Shown here piece after piece: positions 50,511 through 59,149 of a DNA stretch of 64,000 nt. The DNA is from Mycobacterium triplex (GTDB lineage Bacteria > Actinomycetota > Actinomycetes > Mycobacteriales > Mycobacteriaceae), in the NCBI RefSeq assembly GCF_000689255.1, contig NZ_HG964446.1, positions 186,001-250,000 of the forward strand, in the 5' to 3' direction. Every line of letters starts with the position of its first letter. The first letter of the stretch is position 1. A model generated the notes under the pieces. The model worked only from the letters and a program-made list of their open reading frames with translations, had not been told where the DNA came from and did not search any database. The translations under genes and the position numbers were made by a program.

Positions 50511-52391
50511 CTACGGCGTGACGATGTTGAACTTCGGGTTCGGCTCTTCGAGCACGTCGAGAAACAGCTGCAGCGCGTTCTGATCGCCGGAGATGTCCAG
50601 ACCCGGCGACGTGAAGTCGCCCATGGCCGTCTTCAGCAAGCGAAACTTGGTGTCCAGCTTGACCGTAACGGTCGCCGTTGCGGGGTCGGCCGCGACGTTG
50701 CGATAGACGAGCACCCCGTTGCGCAGGGCGAGCCGGTAGTTGGTGGCCAGATCGGCGAAGGTGATGTCGATGGAGATATCGAGGTCCCAACTGCGGGGCC
50801 CGTTGACGCGGATGGCGAGACCGTCGAAGATTTGCTCAGGCGTCAGCTGGGACAGCATCGTCGACGACGTGATCTGGCCCGCCGACCCGAAGTTGCCCTC
50901 GCGCAATTCGGTTGCCCCGCTCATGAAGAAGTTGCGCCACGTCGCATTCTCGGCGCCGTAGCCGAGTTGCTCCAAGGTATCCGCGTACAGCGCACGCGCC
51001 GCGGCATGCTCACTGTCGGTGAAGACGGCATGATCCAGCAGCGTTGCCGCCCAACGGAAATCGCCGGCGTCGAATGCCGCCTGGGCTAGCTCGACCACGC
51101 GGTCGATTCCACCCATCGCGTCGACATAGCGAGGCGCGAGGGCCTCGGGGGGATGCGGCCAGAGCCGGCCCGGGTTGCCGTCGAACCAGCCCATGTAGCG
51201 CTGGTAGACGGCCTTGACGTTATGGCTCACCGACCCGTAATAGCCCCGGGTATGCCATGCCCGATCCAAAGCCGGTGGCATCTGGAACATTTCGGCAATT
51301 TCGACGCCGGTGTAGCCCTGGTTGAGCAGGCGCAACGTCTGGTCGTGCAGATAGGCGTAGAGGTCGCGCTGCAGCGACAGGAAATTGACGATGTTTTCCT
51401 GTCCCCAGGTCGGCCAATGGTGCGAGGCGAACACGACATCGGCGCGACCGGCGAACGCGTCGATGGCCTCGGTGAGATAGCCCGCCCAGGCGTGCGGGTC
51501 GCGGACCAGTGCCCCGCGCAAGGTGAGCAGGTTGTGCAGGTTGTGGGTGGCGTTTTCGGCCATGCACAGCGCGCGAAAACGTGGGAAGTAGAAATGCATT
51601 TCAGCAGGAGCCTCGGTGCCGGGCGCCATCTGGAATTCGATCTCGACGCCGTCGATGGTGTGCGTCTCGCCGGTCTCCCGGATGTCGACGGTGGGCACGA
51701 TGATTGCCACCTCGCCCGTCGACGGAAGCTGGCCGAGCCCGCAGCCCACCTGCTCCTGGGGTCCGCGCGCCAACAGGCTGCCGTACATGTAGGTCGCGCG
51801 ACGCAGCATGGCGGGCCCGGCATAGACGTTCTCCTGCACGGCGTGCGCGGTGAATCCTTCCGGCGCCAGCACGGCGACCGCGCCGGCATCCACGTCCGCC
51901 TGCGAAGTCACCCCCAGCACCCCGCCGAAATGGTCGACGTGGCTGTGGGTGTAGATCACCGCGACCACCGGGCGATCGGCGCCGCGGTGGGTGCGGTACA
52001 GATCCAGGGCCGCGGCGGCCACCTCGGTGGACACCAGCGGATCGATGACGATGATCCCGGTGTCACCCTCGACGAAAGTGACGTTGGAGATGTCGAACCC
52101 GCGAACCTGATAGATGCCCGGGACCACCTCGTACAGGCCTTGTTTGGCGTTGAGGATCGATTGCCGCCACAGGCTGGGATGCACTGAGGTTGGCGCGTCG
52201 CCGGCGAGGAAGGCGTAGACATCGTTGTCCCACACCACTCGTCCGTCAGCGGCCTTGATGACGCAGGGAGACAGGGACGCGATGAATCCACGATCGGCGT
52301 TGTCGAAATCCGTTGTGTCATCCCAGGGCAGGGCATGTGCGCGGTGCGCAGACTCGATGGCTGCGGTGGGGGGCTTGTGGTCCACCGGCAC
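50511..52391 (-). CDS. Alkyl sulfatase, SdsA1/Rv3762c type (626 aa)
   Basis: Type III alkyl sulfatase that hydrolyses primary or secondary alkyl sulfates. MBL zinc motif YTHSHVDHFGGVLG (about 149-162) complete, then AENATHNLHNL and FASHHWPTWGQENI giving further ligands; C-terminal dimerisation and SCP2-like domains (about 390-626, ending in LFLDVLEEPNPKFNIV). GTG start. No evident Sec signal. Matches the M. tuberculosis protein in length and place next to lpqH. Confidence 0.92.
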   Translation of the reverse strand: MPVDHKPPTAAIESAHRAHALPWDDTTDFDNADRGFIASLSPCVIKAADGRVVWDNDVYAFLAGDAPTSVHPSLWRQSILNAKQGLYEVVPGIYQVRGFDISNVTFVEGDTGIIVIDPLVSTEVAAAALDLYRTHRGADRPVVAVIYTHSHVDHFGGVLGVTSQADVDAGAVAVLAPEGFTAHAVQENVYAGPAMLRRATYMYGSLLARGPQEQVGCGLGQLPSTGEVAIIVPTVDIRETGETHTIDGVEIEFQMAPGTEAPAEMHFYFPRFRALCMAENATHNLHNLLTLRGALVRDPHAWAGYLTEAIDAFAGRADVVFASHHWPTWGQENIVNFLSLQRDLYAYLHDQTLRLLNQGYTGVEIAEMFQMPPALDRAWHTRGYYGSVSHNVKAVYQRYMGWFDGNPGRLWPHPPEALAPRYVDAMGGIDRVVELAQAAFDAGDFRWAATLLDHAVFTDSEHAAARALYADTLEQLGYGAENATWRNFFMSGATELREGNFGSAGQITSSTMLSQLTPEQIFDGLAIRVNGPRSWDLDISIDITFADLATNYRLALRNGVLVYRNVAADPATATVTVKLDTKFRLLKTAMGDFTSPGLDISGDQNALQLFLDVLEEPNPKFNIVTP

Positions 52392-52559
52392 TACATTGCC
52401 ATTAACCGGCCCGTGCCCGAAAGGATGTGTTGAGAGCCGACGGGTTAACCGAGACGAAACAATTTCGCGGAACCTCTTTTATGCGGCCCGGCAAACGCGG
52501 CATACTGCGTTGACGGCCCTCATCGTTGAGGACCGCAACGATCGGGCAAAGGAGAACAG

Positions 52560-53036
52560 GTGAAGCGTGAACTGACGGTCGCGGTAGCCGGAGCTGCAAT
52601 TCTGGTCGCCGGAATTTCCGGCTGTTCGAGCGACAAGAAGAGTTCGAGTGGGTCCTCGTCGGGCGCAAGCACTTCGGCCAGCTCCAGCGGAGGTGGCGGT
52701 ACGAAGGTGATTGTCGACGGTAAGGACCAGAACGTGAGCGGCTCGGTCGTGTGCACAACGGCAGCCGGCAGCATCAACATCGCAATCGGCGGGGCCGCGA
52801 CCGGCATCGCTGCGGTGCTGACCGACGCCAACCCGCCCCAGGTGACATCCGTTGGGCTGGGCAATGTCAACGGCGTGACGCTCGCGTACGCCGCGGCTGG
52901 TGGTGGCGGCAACGCCTCGGCCACCAAGAACGGCAACAGCTACAAGATCACCGGTACCGCCACGGGCGTCGACATGGCCAACCCCACGCAGCCGGTGAAC
53001 AAGCCCTTCGAAATCGACGTAACCTGCACTAGCTAA
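52560..53036 (+). CDS. lpqH: 19 kDa lipoprotein antigen precursor LpqH (158 aa)
   Basis: Major mycobacterial surface lipoprotein and TLR2 ligand. Signal peptide with lipobox VAGISGC (Cys about 21), Ser/Gly/Ala-rich glycosylatable linker (about 24-50), then the conserved domain with [17 protein letters not shown] and a second Cys near the C-terminus that form a disulfide. GTG start with AAAGGAG upstream. Convergent with tcrY across a 10-base stem hairpin. Confidence 0.95.
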   Translation: MKRELTVAVAGAAILVAGISGCSSDKKSSSGSSSGASTSASSSGGGGTKVIVDGKDQNVSGSVVCTTAAGSINIAIGGAATGIAAVLTDANPPQVTSVGLGNVNGVTLAYAAAGGGGNASATKNGNSYKITGTATGVDMANPTQPVNKPFEIDVTCTS

Positions 53037-53049
53037 GCGAGGCCGCGGT

Positions 53050-53087
53050 CGGTTGCCACCCTTCTAAATGACACTGAGTGGCAACCG
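53050..53087. terminator. Bidirectional hairpin between lpqH and tcrY
   Basis: Perfect 10-base arms CGGTTGCCAC (53050-53059) and GTGGCAACCG (53078-53087) with an 18-base loop. It begins 14 bases after the lpqH stop and spans the tcrY stop codon at 53064-53066. Good candidate to end both convergent transcripts. Confidence 0.55.
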
Positions 53088-54557
53088 CACCGTGAACTCG
53101 GTATGACCGGGTGAGCTGTCGACGGCGATCGTCCCGTTGTGCGCCTTGACGACAGCGGAGACGATCGCCAGCCCCAGCCCGGTACTGCCACCCTTGCGCG
53201 AGCGGGAGGTATCGCCGCGGGCGAACCGCTCGAATATCTCCGACTGCAGACCCGCCGGAATGCCGGGGCCGTTGTCGATCACCTGCAGCACGCTGTGCGT
53301 CGCCTCGGTGCTCAACCGCGTCGTGACGACGGTTCCCGAGCCGGTGTGGATCCGCGCGTTGGCAAGCAGATTGGTCAACACCTGATGCAGCCGGGCCGCG
53401 TCGCCGACGACGACCACCGGTTCCTCGGGCAGGTCGAGCTCCCACTGATGATCCGGTCCCGCGACGTGCGCGTCACTGACCGCGTCGACCGCCACTCGCG
53501 ACAGGTCGACGGGTTCGCGCTCCAATGGCCGGCCGGAGTCCAGCCGGGCCAACAGCAGTAAATCCTCGACGAGCCGCGTTATCCGCTCGGTCTCCGACGC
53601 GACACGGCTCATCGCATGCGCCACCGCCTCCCGGTCGTCGCCCATCCGTTGCGTGAGTTCGGTGTAGCCGCGGATTGCGGCCAGCGGCGTGCGCAACTCG
53701 TGACTCGCGTCGGCGACGAACTGCCGGACCCTTGTCTCGCTGGCCTGCCGCGCCGAGAGCGCGGCCGCGATGTGGTCGAGCATTCGGTTCAGCGCCGACC
53801 CGAGTTGGCCCACCTCGGTAGAGGGGTTGGCGTCGGATTCGGGAACGCGCACCGGCAGTTCGACCTCGCCGCGGTCCAACGGCAGATTCGAAACCCGGCG
53901 CGCGGTTTGGGCGACGCGGCGCAGCGGCGCGAGTGCTCGCCTGATGATCACCATCCCCGCGATCGTCGCTGCGGCCAATGCGATTACGGTGACGACGCCG
54001 AAAATGACCAGCATCTGGATCAGGGTCGCGTCGACCTGGTCCATGGACAGCCCGGTGACGATCACGTCGCCGCCGCGCCGGCTCGGAGCCGCGACGACGC
54101 GGTACCGCCCGAGGCCGTCGAGATCCACGGTCACCGGCTTGCGGCTGCCGGCAATGGCCGCCAGCTGATCCTGGGCCTTGTCGGTCAGCGCCGCCCGGGA
54201 ACCGATGCTGGTCAGATAGCCCGCGTCGACCGTCTTACCGTCGCTGACGACCGCGGCGACCATGCCCGCCGGCTGCCCGGGAGCGTCGAGGAACCGTGGG
54301 CCGGGGCCCGGCCGCGGGTTGAAGCCGTGGTCGTGACGCCATCCCGGTCGGTTCGGTTCGGGGTACATCAGCGCCGAGCGGTGCGACGTCCCGCCCAACT
54401 GTCCGTCCAGCTGACGTATCAAGTGATGGTTCAGCGAAAGTTCGGTTGCCGTGGTGATTCCGACGCAGACCAGGGCGAGAACGATGACCTGCCCAACCAG
54501 GAGCCGTAGCCGCAGCGACCAGACTCGCCGTGCCCTAGATGGCGGGCTTGAGGACAT
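53064..54557 (-). CDS. tcrY: Two-component sensor histidine kinase TcrY (497 aa)
   Basis: Two membrane helices (about 18-40 and 182-205) flank a periplasmic sensor, then HAMP (about 207-265), DASHELRTPLAAI H-box with phospho-His (about 290), N box NLLANARIHT, and G boxes DNGPGIP and GSTGLGLAIV. Overlaps the tcrX stop by 22 bases, so the pair is co-expressed. Somewhat longer than the M. tuberculosis protein because of the sensor/linker region. Stimulus unknown (low iron has been suggested for tcrX expression in M. tuberculosis). Confidence 0.93.
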   Translation of the reverse strand: MSSSPPSRARRVWSLRLRLLVGQVIVLALVCVGITTATELSLNHHLIRQLDGQLGGTSHRSALMYPEPNRPGWRHDHGFNPRPGPGPRFLDAPGQPAGMVAAVVSDGKTVDAGYLTSIGSRAALTDKAQDQLAAIAGSRKPVTVDLDGLGRYRVVAAPSRRGGDVIVTGLSMDQVDATLIQMLVIFGVVTVIALAAATIAGMVIIRRALAPLRRVAQTARRVSNLPLDRGEVELPVRVPESDANPSTEVGQLGSALNRMLDHIAAALSARQASETRVRQFVADASHELRTPLAAIRGYTELTQRMGDDREAVAHAMSRVASETERITRLVEDLLLLARLDSGRPLEREPVDLSRVAVDAVSDAHVAGPDHQWELDLPEEPVVVVGDAARLHQVLTNLLANARIHTGSGTVVTTRLSTEATHSVLQVIDNGPGIPAGLQSEIFERFARGDTSRSRKGGSTGLGLAIVSAVVKAHNGTIAVDSSPGHTEFTVRLPLSVI

Positions 54558-55239
54558 AACCCGCCCCGCGCAGCGTGTGGATCATCGGGTCGCGGCCGTT
54601 GTCGATCTTCTTGCGCAAGTAGGAGATATACAGCTCGACGATGTTGGACCGACCACCGAAGTCGTAACTCCACACCCGGTCCAGAATCTGCGCCTTGCTC
54701 AGCACCCGCTTGGAATTGCGCATCATGAACCGCAGCAGCTCAAACTCGGTGGAAGTCAACGAAACCGGCTCACCGGCGCGGGTAACCTCGTGGCTGTCCT
54801 CGTCCAACACCAAGTCACCGACGACAAGCTGTGCGCCGCTGTCCACCGTGGTGACGCCGGTGCGCCGCAACAACGCGCGCAACCGCAGCACGACCTCTTC
54901 GATGCTGAACGGCTTGGTGACATAGTCGTCGCCACCAGCGGTCAACCCCGCGATGCGATCTTCGACCGCATCCTTGGCCGTCAACAACAGCACCGGCAGC
55001 TGCGGATTCTCTTCGCGCAGTTTGTGTAACACATCGAGCCCGCTCATATCGGGCAGCATCACGTCGAGTACGACGACGTCGGGGCGCTGGGCACGGGCCG
55101 AGGCGATGGCCGACGATCCGTCCCCGGCTGTCGCGATGTTCCAGCCCTCGTACCGCAGCGCCATCGACACCATTTCGGCCAACACGGATTCGTCATCGAC
55201 GACCAGCACGTTGATCGGATTGCCGTCCGCGCGGCACAT
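54535..55239 (-). CDS. tcrX: Two-component response regulator TcrX (234 aa)
   Basis: OmpR/PhoB-type regulator. Receiver with VLVVDDES acidic pair (about 12-18), phospho-acceptor Asp in VVVLDVMLPD (about 57) and Lys in YVTKPFS (about 106). C-terminal winged helix with LTSTEFELLRFMMRN and RVWSYDFGGRSNIVELYISYLRKKI. The start at 55239 gives 234 aa, equal to the M. tuberculosis protein, with GGAG nine bases upstream; ATG at 55275 is an alternative. Confidence 0.94.
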   Translation of the reverse strand: MCRADGNPINVLVVDDESVLAEMVSMALRYEGWNIATAGDGSSAIASARAQRPDVVVLDVMLPDMSGLDVLHKLREENPQLPVLLLTAKDAVEDRIAGLTAGGDDYVTKPFSIEEVVLRLRALLRRTGVTTVDSGAQLVVGDLVLDEDSHEVTRAGEPVSLTSTEFELLRFMMRNSKRVLSKAQILDRVWSYDFGGRSNIVELYISYLRKKIDNGRDPMIHTLRGAGYVLKPAI

Positions 55240-55351
55240 GACAACGCGCTCCACGGAGGTTCGAGGCTGCGTCACAGGTTCCAGTATCCGCGTCCGACTG
55301 GGCCGACGCTATGACATTCCTTTGTGTGTCCTGTGAAACAGCAGGTGGTGC

Positions 55352-55507
55352 CTAGTACCAGTACCGCCTGCCGGCGACCGGGCGGCCGATCGAGCCGAGG
55401 ATCCACATCACCGCGCCGATGACGATCAGGACAATGCCGATCGTCCACAGCAAAGGAATGGCGAACAGATATCCGAGAATGAGTAGGACTACGCCCAAGA
55501 CGATCAT
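55352..55507 (-). CDS. Small hydrophobic membrane protein, DUF6131-like (51 aa)
   Basis: Two membrane helices (about 2-20, 22-42) and the tail IGRPVAGRRYWY. Paralogue of 6302-6457. ATG with AAAGGAAG five bases before. Follows another small membrane protein gene by 11 bases in the same direction. Function unknown. Confidence 0.82.
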   Translation of the reverse strand: MIVLGVVLLILGYLFAIPLLWTIGIVLIVIGAVMWILGSIGRPVAGRRYWY

Positions 55508-55518
55508 GACGACTTCCT

Positions 55519-55755
55519 TTACGTGAGCGACTCTAGATTGCTGTGCATTGAACTGGGTTGCGGCACATGGCAATCCTTGACTTTGGGGTTGACGCCCCCG
55601 TAGTTCAACGGCCCCGCGACCACTGTCAGCGCGATGTTTCCCGCTGTGACACAATTTGTTTGCCCAGTTTCGAAGTATCCACGTTTCCATGCCGCGAGGA
55701 CTCCGACGAGCAGCCACACCAGGACGATCGCGCCGATTATTCCGCGACCACGCAT
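55519..55755 (-). CDS. Small membrane protein with N-terminal helix (78 aa)
   Basis: MRGRGIIGAIVLVWLLVGVL (helix about 6-24) then an exported-looking part with VVAGPLNYGGVNPKV and two Cys (TNCV, KDCH). A common mycobacterial small membrane protein family of unknown role. Likely co-transcribed with the 51-residue protein downstream. Confidence 0.75.
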   Translation of the reverse strand: MRGRGIIGAIVLVWLLVGVLAAWKRGYFETGQTNCVTAGNIALTVVAGPLNYGGVNPKVKDCHVPQPSSMHSNLESLT

Positions 55756-55851
55756 CGTGACCTCCGTTGTGTTCGAGAACGATATTCCCGTCGCCTAGCG
55801 ATACCCGTTGGACGTATGTCTAAACCTCGCCGTGGCTAACTTCTGGGCCGT

Positions 55852-56262
55852 CTACGAGTGGGCCGCCAGCCAATCCGCGGCCCGCCTCTTGGAGGCCCGG
55901 GACAGCCACGCGTCCTGGATCAGCTCGGCAAGTTCGGTCGTCGTGATTTCCGCCAGCCGGCTGCCACGCACCAGCACCGAGGGATGGCCGTCGAAGTGGG
56001 CGGTGGTGAAGAACGGCGAGCCGGGGTCCTGAACCAACGCCAGCTTGTCGCTTTCCGAGTCCACCCACAGCATGATCACGTCGGCGTAGCGTTCGCCGGT
56101 GTCCGGATCGGTCGCGTCGGGCTGCGGCGTACGAAAGAACACGAACGACTTGCCGCCCACCTGATAGATCGCGTTGCCCTTGGGCCCGTCCAGCCGTTTC
56201 ACGTGCGGCATCGACGCGGCGATCCGATGCACATCGCTTACCCGAGCGGATCGATCGGCCAT
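55852..56262 (-). CDS. MmcQ/YjbR-family protein (136 aa)
   Basis: Small DNA-binding-like fold (YjbR/CyaY-type). Starts MADRSARVSDVHRIAASMPH; KGNAIYQVGGKSFVFFR and a C-terminal helix with LIQDAWLSRASKRRAADWL are typical of the family. The start at 56262 is preferred to a longer frame that would overlap the MarR gene. Ten bases downstream of marR in the same direction. Precise role unknown. Confidence 0.82.
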   Translation of the reverse strand: MADRSARVSDVHRIAASMPHVKRLDGPKGNAIYQVGGKSFVFFRTPQPDATDPDTGERYADVIMLWVDSESDKLALVQDPGSPFFTTAHFDGHPSVLVRGSRLAEITTTELAELIQDAWLSRASKRRAADWLAAHS

Positions 56263-56272
56263 GGCGGCGACC

Positions 56273-56683
56273 TTAGCGCTCAAGCATTTTCGCCAACAGC
56301 TCGGTGAGTCGCTTCTGGTCGGCGGCGCCAAGCCGGCCGATGATGGGCTCCATCAGCTCACCGATCTGCGCGATGATCCGTACCTCGAGTCGGCGCGCCT
56401 GGGCGGTGAGACTGACCCGCACCGAACGGCCGTCGACGGCGTCGGTGGTCTTGCGCACCAGTCCGCGCTGGACCGCGCGGTCGATGAGCCCGCTGACGGT
56501 CGAGCGTTCCAGCCCGAGATGCGTCGCAAGTTCGGCCATCGTGGGTTCGCGATCACGCAGGATGCCGAGGACCCGCAGCTGGGTCAGGGATAGATCATGC
56601 TCGGCGGCAACACGATTCAGCACCGCGATCACCCCGAACGACACCTGCACAAGATTGTCCCTGAGATCGTCGTCCGACTCCAC
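56273..56683 (-). CDS. MarR-family transcriptional regulator (136 aa)
   Basis: Winged helix: LTQLRVLGILRDREPTMAEL, ATHLGLERSTVSGLIDRAV (recognition helix, about 52-70) and GLVRKTTDAVDGRSVRVSLT (wing). GTG start. Divergent from the alcohol-dehydrogenase-like gene, whose control region has two TAGTTCGT repeats 22 bases apart; probably regulates both. Confidence 0.9.
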   Translation of the reverse strand: MESDDDLRDNLVQVSFGVIAVLNRVAAEHDLSLTQLRVLGILRDREPTMAELATHLGLERSTVSGLIDRAVQRGLVRKTTDAVDGRSVRVSLTAQARRLEVRIIAQIGELMEPIIGRLGAADQKRLTELLAKMLER

Positions 56684-56704
56684 GCCGTTGACTATACCTT
56701 GAAA

Positions 56705-56745
56705 TAGTTCGTAATGCCATTTAATCTAGTTCGTGTTACCAACTA
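56705..56745. promoter_or_regulatory. MarR operator candidate: two TAGTTCGT repeats and a TAGTT-N9-AACTA dyad
   Basis: TAGTTCGT occurs at 56705-56712 and 56727-56734, a 22-base spacing (about two helical turns). The second copy also forms an inverted repeat with AACTA (56741-56745). In the 91-base gap between divergent marR and the dehydrogenase gene. Confidence 0.45.
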
Positions 56746-56774
56746 AACTGCCGGCACCTCCGAGGAGCACCACC

Positions 56775-57725
56775 ATGCACGCAGCCGTCGTCACCACATT
56801 CGCTCACCCGCCCGAATACCGCGAGTTCCCCACTCCCACTGCGCAAACCACCGACGAGATGGTGGTCGACGTGATCGCCGCAGGCCTACATCCGCGGGTG
56901 CGGTCCCAGGCCGACGGCTCGCACTACACCAGCACCGGCGCGTTACCCCTGGTCCCCGGCATCGACGGGGTGGGGCGCGCGCCCGACGGCACGATCCGCT
57001 ACTTCGTGCTGCCCGACACCACGATGGGCGCGATGGCCGAACGGACCGTCATCGACCTGCGGCGCAGCATCGTGCTTCCGGATGGCGCCGATCCCATCCT
57101 GGTGGCTGCGGCGATGAACCCCGTCATGTCCGCCTGGCTGGCCCTGCGCCGGCGCATCGACTTCCAGCCCGGTCAATCCGTGTTGATCCTCGGCGCCACC
57201 GGAAGCTCGGGCCGGATGGCGGTGCAGGTCGCCAAACAATTCGGCGCCGTTCATATTATCGCGGCCGGGCGTGACGCGCAGCGGCTCGCGACCCTGCCGA
57301 AGCTGGGTGCCGACACTGTCGTCCGAATCGACAATGCCTCGGCGATAAACGATCTCGCGCAGGCGGCGCGCGACGTCGATGTCGTACTCGACTATCTGTG
57401 GGGTCCGGTCACCGCCGAGGTGATGGCCGGTATCGCCACCCACCGATCCGATCGCGGAAAGCCGCTCACCTGGATCGAGATCGGCTCGGTCGCCGGCGGC
57501 TCGGCCGAAATCTTGTCCGCGGCACTGCGTGCCGTGCGCCTGCAGATCGTGGGCAGCGGACAGGGCTCGGTCCCGACCCGCGACATTCTGGCCGAGCTGC
57601 CCGCCATCGCAACCGAAATCAGCAGCGGCGGTTTCGGACTCGACGCCCGCACCGTGCCGCTCGCCGACGTCGAAGCGGCATGGGCCGATCCCGACGCCGA
57701 TCAGCGAATCGTCATCACGCCCTAG
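56775..57725 (+). CDS. Zinc-free MDR alcohol dehydrogenase/quinone reductase-like protein (316 aa)
   Basis: Medium-chain dehydrogenase fold: [37 protein letters not shown] (cofactor-binding, about 136-157) and a C-terminal [12 protein letters not shown]. No zinc Cys motifs. ATG at 56775 has GAGGAG seven bases before. Divergent from marR, which likely controls it; probably detoxifies a reactive carbonyl or quinone. Ends convergently with a 4-base overlap on the methyltransferase gene. Confidence 0.87.
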   Translation: MHAAVVTTFAHPPEYREFPTPTAQTTDEMVVDVIAAGLHPRVRSQADGSHYTSTGALPLVPGIDGVGRAPDGTIRYFVLPDTTMGAMAERTVIDLRRSIVLPDGADPILVAAAMNPVMSAWLALRRRIDFQPGQSVLILGATGSSGRMAVQVAKQFGAVHIIAAGRDAQRLATLPKLGADTVVRIDNASAINDLAQAARDVDVVLDYLWGPVTAEVMAGIATHRSDRGKPLTWIEIGSVAGGSAEILSAALRAVRLQIVGSGQGSVPTRDILAELPAIATEISSGGFGLDARTVPLADVEAAWADPDADQRIVITP

Positions 57726-58663
57726 CGGCGGCGCTGCGCGGACACATACAGGGTGGGCGGCATGGCGTCGTCGGCGCCGTCCGGCAGGGCGCGGTCATAA
57801 CGCGCCATCAACTCCGGGAAGCTTGCCGCCTGCACCTCCCAGCCATGCTCACGCAGCCATTCGTCGACCGGGGTGCGCTCCTCGGCGTACCAAAGGTCGT
57901 CCACGTCGGTGATCTCGGCGTCGACCACCTCGGCGATCGCGGCACGCATGCGCTGCATGTCTTCTCGCTGGCGCCGGACCCGCTCGGGGTCGGTAAAGCC
58001 TTTGTCCGGCACGTTGGACGCCAGCCAGCTGCCCGGCGCGCTGAGCGAATGTATGCGCTCGAACAACAGGTCTTGTGCCTGCGATGGCAGGTAGCGCACG
58101 AGCCCTTCGGCCGACCAAACGCTGGGTTTCGATGGGTCAAACCCGGCTTCCCGCAACGCCTTTGGCCAGTCCTGACGCAGATCGATCGGTATGGTCACCA
58201 GCATTGCGGTGGGGTCCGCGCCGTGTTGTTTCAACGTGGCCGTCTTGAAGTCGAGCACCTTGGGCTGGTCGAGTTCGTACACCACGGTGCCGGCCGGCCA
58301 CGGCAGCCGCCACGAACGGGCGTCAAGCCCCGACGCCAGGATCACCACCTGGCGGACACCGGCGTCGGCCGCACCGAGAAAGAACTCGTCGAAGAACGCC
58401 GTCCGGGTGGCCATGAAGTCGACCATCAACTGTGTCCGCATGCGCACCTCGGGCTCGATCTCGACCGCCTTGGCCAACAACTCGGGATCGGCGTAGACGC
58501 TCCACATCCCCTCCCCCACGGCATTGACGAAGACGCGTGCGAACGGGTCATTGATGAGCGGATTCTCGCTCTCGGTCTCGGCGGCGCGGGCCGCCGCAAC
58601 GCCGAGCGCGGTGGATCCCACGCTCTGCGTGATGTCCCAGGAATCGTTGTCGGTGCGCGGCAT
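57722..58663 (-). CDS. SAM-dependent methyltransferase, Rv3767c type (313 aa)
   Basis: Mycobacterial leucine carboxyl methyltransferase-like family (TIGR00027/PF04072 type). Start [20 protein letters not shown] is the family hallmark; [18 protein letters not shown] (SAM site, about 106-123), [12 protein letters not shown] (acidic strand) and [17 protein letters not shown] follow. GGGAGAGGA upstream of ATG at 58663 and normal length support this start. Substrate unknown. Confidence 0.9.
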   Translation of the reverse strand: MPRTDNDSWDITQSVGSTALGVAAARAAETESENPLINDPFARVFVNAVGEGMWSVYADPELLAKAVEIEPEVRMRTQLMVDFMATRTAFFDEFFLGAADAGVRQVVILASGLDARSWRLPWPAGTVVYELDQPKVLDFKTATLKQHGADPTAMLVTIPIDLRQDWPKALREAGFDPSKPSVWSAEGLVRYLPSQAQDLLFERIHSLSAPGSWLASNVPDKGFTDPERVRRQREDMQRMRAAIAEVVDAEITDVDDLWYAEERTPVDEWLREHGWEVQAASFPELMARYDRALPDGADDAMPPTLYVSAQRRR

Positions 58664-58790
58664 CGCCAGTCCTCTCCCACCCTGATAGTCGATTGCGTTC
58701 ACTATTCTTCCAGCCACCGAGGGGTCTTGGCACTCGCTGAGGGTCACTTACGCTGTCTTCACAGAGGGCCCACAGGTAAGGAGTGCCGCG

Positions 58791-59138
58791 ATGACCCGGA
58801 CACCAGAGGAAGTCTTCGCTCACCACGGGCAGGCGCTTGTCGCGGGCGATCTCGACGAGATCGTCGCCGATTACACCGACGATTCGGTGCTGATCAGCCC
58901 CGACGGCGTCGCACGCGGCAAGGACGGCATCCGCGGCGTCTTCGTCACCTTGCTTCGTGACCTGCCGAATGCGGCATGGGAGCTCAAGACCCAGCTCTTC
59001 GACGGCGACGTGTTGTTCCTCGAATGGGCCGCCGAGTCGGCGACCAACCGGGTCGACGACGGCGTCGACACCTTCGTCTTCCGCGACGGCATGATCCGCG
59101 CGCAGACCGTCCGGTACACACCGAAACGTCGCGAGTAG
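58791..59138 (+). CDS. SnoaL-like NTF2-fold protein (115 aa)
   Basis: Single SnoaL/NTF2 domain: EEVFAHHGQALVAGDLDEIV, YTDDSVLISPDGVARGKDGI (about 28-47) and VDTFVFRDGMIRAQTVRYTP. AAGGAGTGC before ATG. Upstream of the phosphotransferase gene by 11 bases in the same direction. No catalytic assignment. Confidence 0.85.
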   Translation: MTRTPEEVFAHHGQALVAGDLDEIVADYTDDSVLISPDGVARGKDGIRGVFVTLLRDLPNAAWELKTQLFDGDVLFLEWAAESATNRVDDGVDTFVFRDGMIRAQTVRYTPKRRE

Positions 59139-59149
59139 GTTCACACCCC

